From Oscillibacter sp. (GTDB lineage Bacteria; Bacillota; Clostridia; Oscillospirales; Oscillospiraceae): a DNA stretch of 14,072 nucleotides. The stretch spans positions 1 through 14,072 of the forward strand of contig JAFSOM010000372.1 of the NCBI GenBank assembly GCA_017447005.1. The letters are read 5' to 3'. The notes beneath the pieces were generated by a model. The model was not told the origin of the DNA and did no database searches. It worked only from the letters and a program-made list of their open reading frames with translations. The position numbers were made by a program, and so were the translations under genes. Positions 13,847-14,072 of the stretch are shown piece after piece. Position 1 is the first letter of the stretch; each line of letters begins with the position of its first letter.

Positions 13847-13880
13847 TTTACCGGAGTTGCGCCGGGACGTTATAACATCA

Positions 13881-13918
13881 AATGGTACTGCCTGTGCAAA
13901 GCGGGCAGTACCATTTTT
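13881..13918 (+). terminator. Intrinsic terminator of the ntp operon
   Basis: AATGGTACTGCC (13881-13892) and GGCAGTACCATT (13904-13915) form a perfect 12-bp stem with an 11-base loop, followed by TTT; the T-run from 13914 is five long, and A13880-T13916 can add one pair. On the minus strand the stem is followed by TGATGTT, so it may weakly serve the converging glpK gene too. Confidence 0.88.
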
Positions 13919-13976
13919 GCGTATGGAGAAAGCGCATAGAAAGGCGAAGGCACGGAACTTCCGCCTGACGCCGCTT

Positions 13977-14072
13977 TTACGCGTCCTCATCCCACGACAT
14001 GGCGCGGGTTACGGCCTTCTGCCAGCCGCGCCGGAGCGTATCGCGTCTGTCGGACGGCATTTCGGGATGATA
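13977..14072 (-). CDS. glpK: Glycerol kinase, C-terminal end (rest outside window)
   Basis: The last 31 codons are present, read leftward from the window edge to TAA. They contain LRRGWQKAVTRAMSWDED, which lines up with the C-terminus of E. coli GlpK (GWKKAVKRAMAWEE), preceded by YHPEMPSD in place of its F-x-P segment. Glycerol kinase makes glycerol-3-phosphate from glycerol and ATP in the cytoplasm. The gene converges on the ntp operon with 162 bases between the stops. Only a short tail is visible, so domain integrity cannot be judged and another FGGY-family kinase is possible but less likely. Confidence 0.82.
   Translation of the reverse strand, partial: YHPEMPSDRRDTLRRGWQKAVTRAMSWDEDA

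Noticed and set aside
151..13985. High frequency of ACGCGT across the window as a special motif
   Set aside because: It appears in coding sequence of most genes, largely through frequent GAC-GCG/AAC-GCG codon pairs, so composition explains it apart from the phased copies before ntpK.

Overview
The window looks like chromosomal DNA from a GC-rich (about 55-60 %) member of the Bacillota, most likely an anaerobic gut-type clostridium. The reasons are an AddA-type helicase-nuclease, strong AGGAGG ribosome binding sites, sigma-A-like promoters with 17-base spacers, a lipoprotein with a clostridial-style signal peptide, and a V-type ATPase operon in the same gene order as the Enterococcus hirae ntp operon. 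The taxon is an inference; no rRNA or other marker is present.

Layout. Bases 1-1371 hold the 3' part of addA (end of the helicase core plus the RecB-family nuclease domain). A 477-base gap follows. It contains a palindromic, MITE-like repeat element with an extra copy of its right end, then a clear promoter for a secreted lipoprotein gene (1849-2850), which ends at a good intrinsic terminator. Converging on it from the other strand is a two-gene unit, darT-darG (4638 down to 2956): a DNA ADP-ribosyltransferase toxin and its macrodomain antitoxin. This unit looks less GC-rich than its surroundings.

Divergent from darT, a promoter at 4827-4855 drives a nine-gene V-type ATPase operon (4969-13814): ntpF, I, K, E, C, G, A, B, D. 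The transcript should begin with a strong hairpin. Genes I/F and B/A overlap by ATGA, and most of the others follow within 11-25 bases. The exception is the 171-base gap before the proteolipid gene ntpK, which contains helically phased repeats. A 12-13 bp stem with a T-run closes the operon. The last 96 bases carry the C-terminal end of a convergent glycerol kinase gene.

How the genes work together. NtpA and NtpB form the catalytic head. NtpD and NtpG (F subunit) form the rotor shaft, and NtpC is the socket onto the K ring. NtpE and NtpF form the peripheral stalks, and NtpI carries the ion half-channels. The proteolipid keeps all side chains known to bind Na+ in E. hirae NtpK, so the machine is predicted to be a Na+-coupled ATPase or synthase. 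DarT and DarG form a toxin-antitoxin pair acting on DNA, a class known to protect against phage. I found no clearly undescribed protein system. The less explained items are the operon leader hairpin, the phased repeats before ntpK, the palindromic element, direct repeats near the darT promoter, and a small in-frame repeat inside addA.
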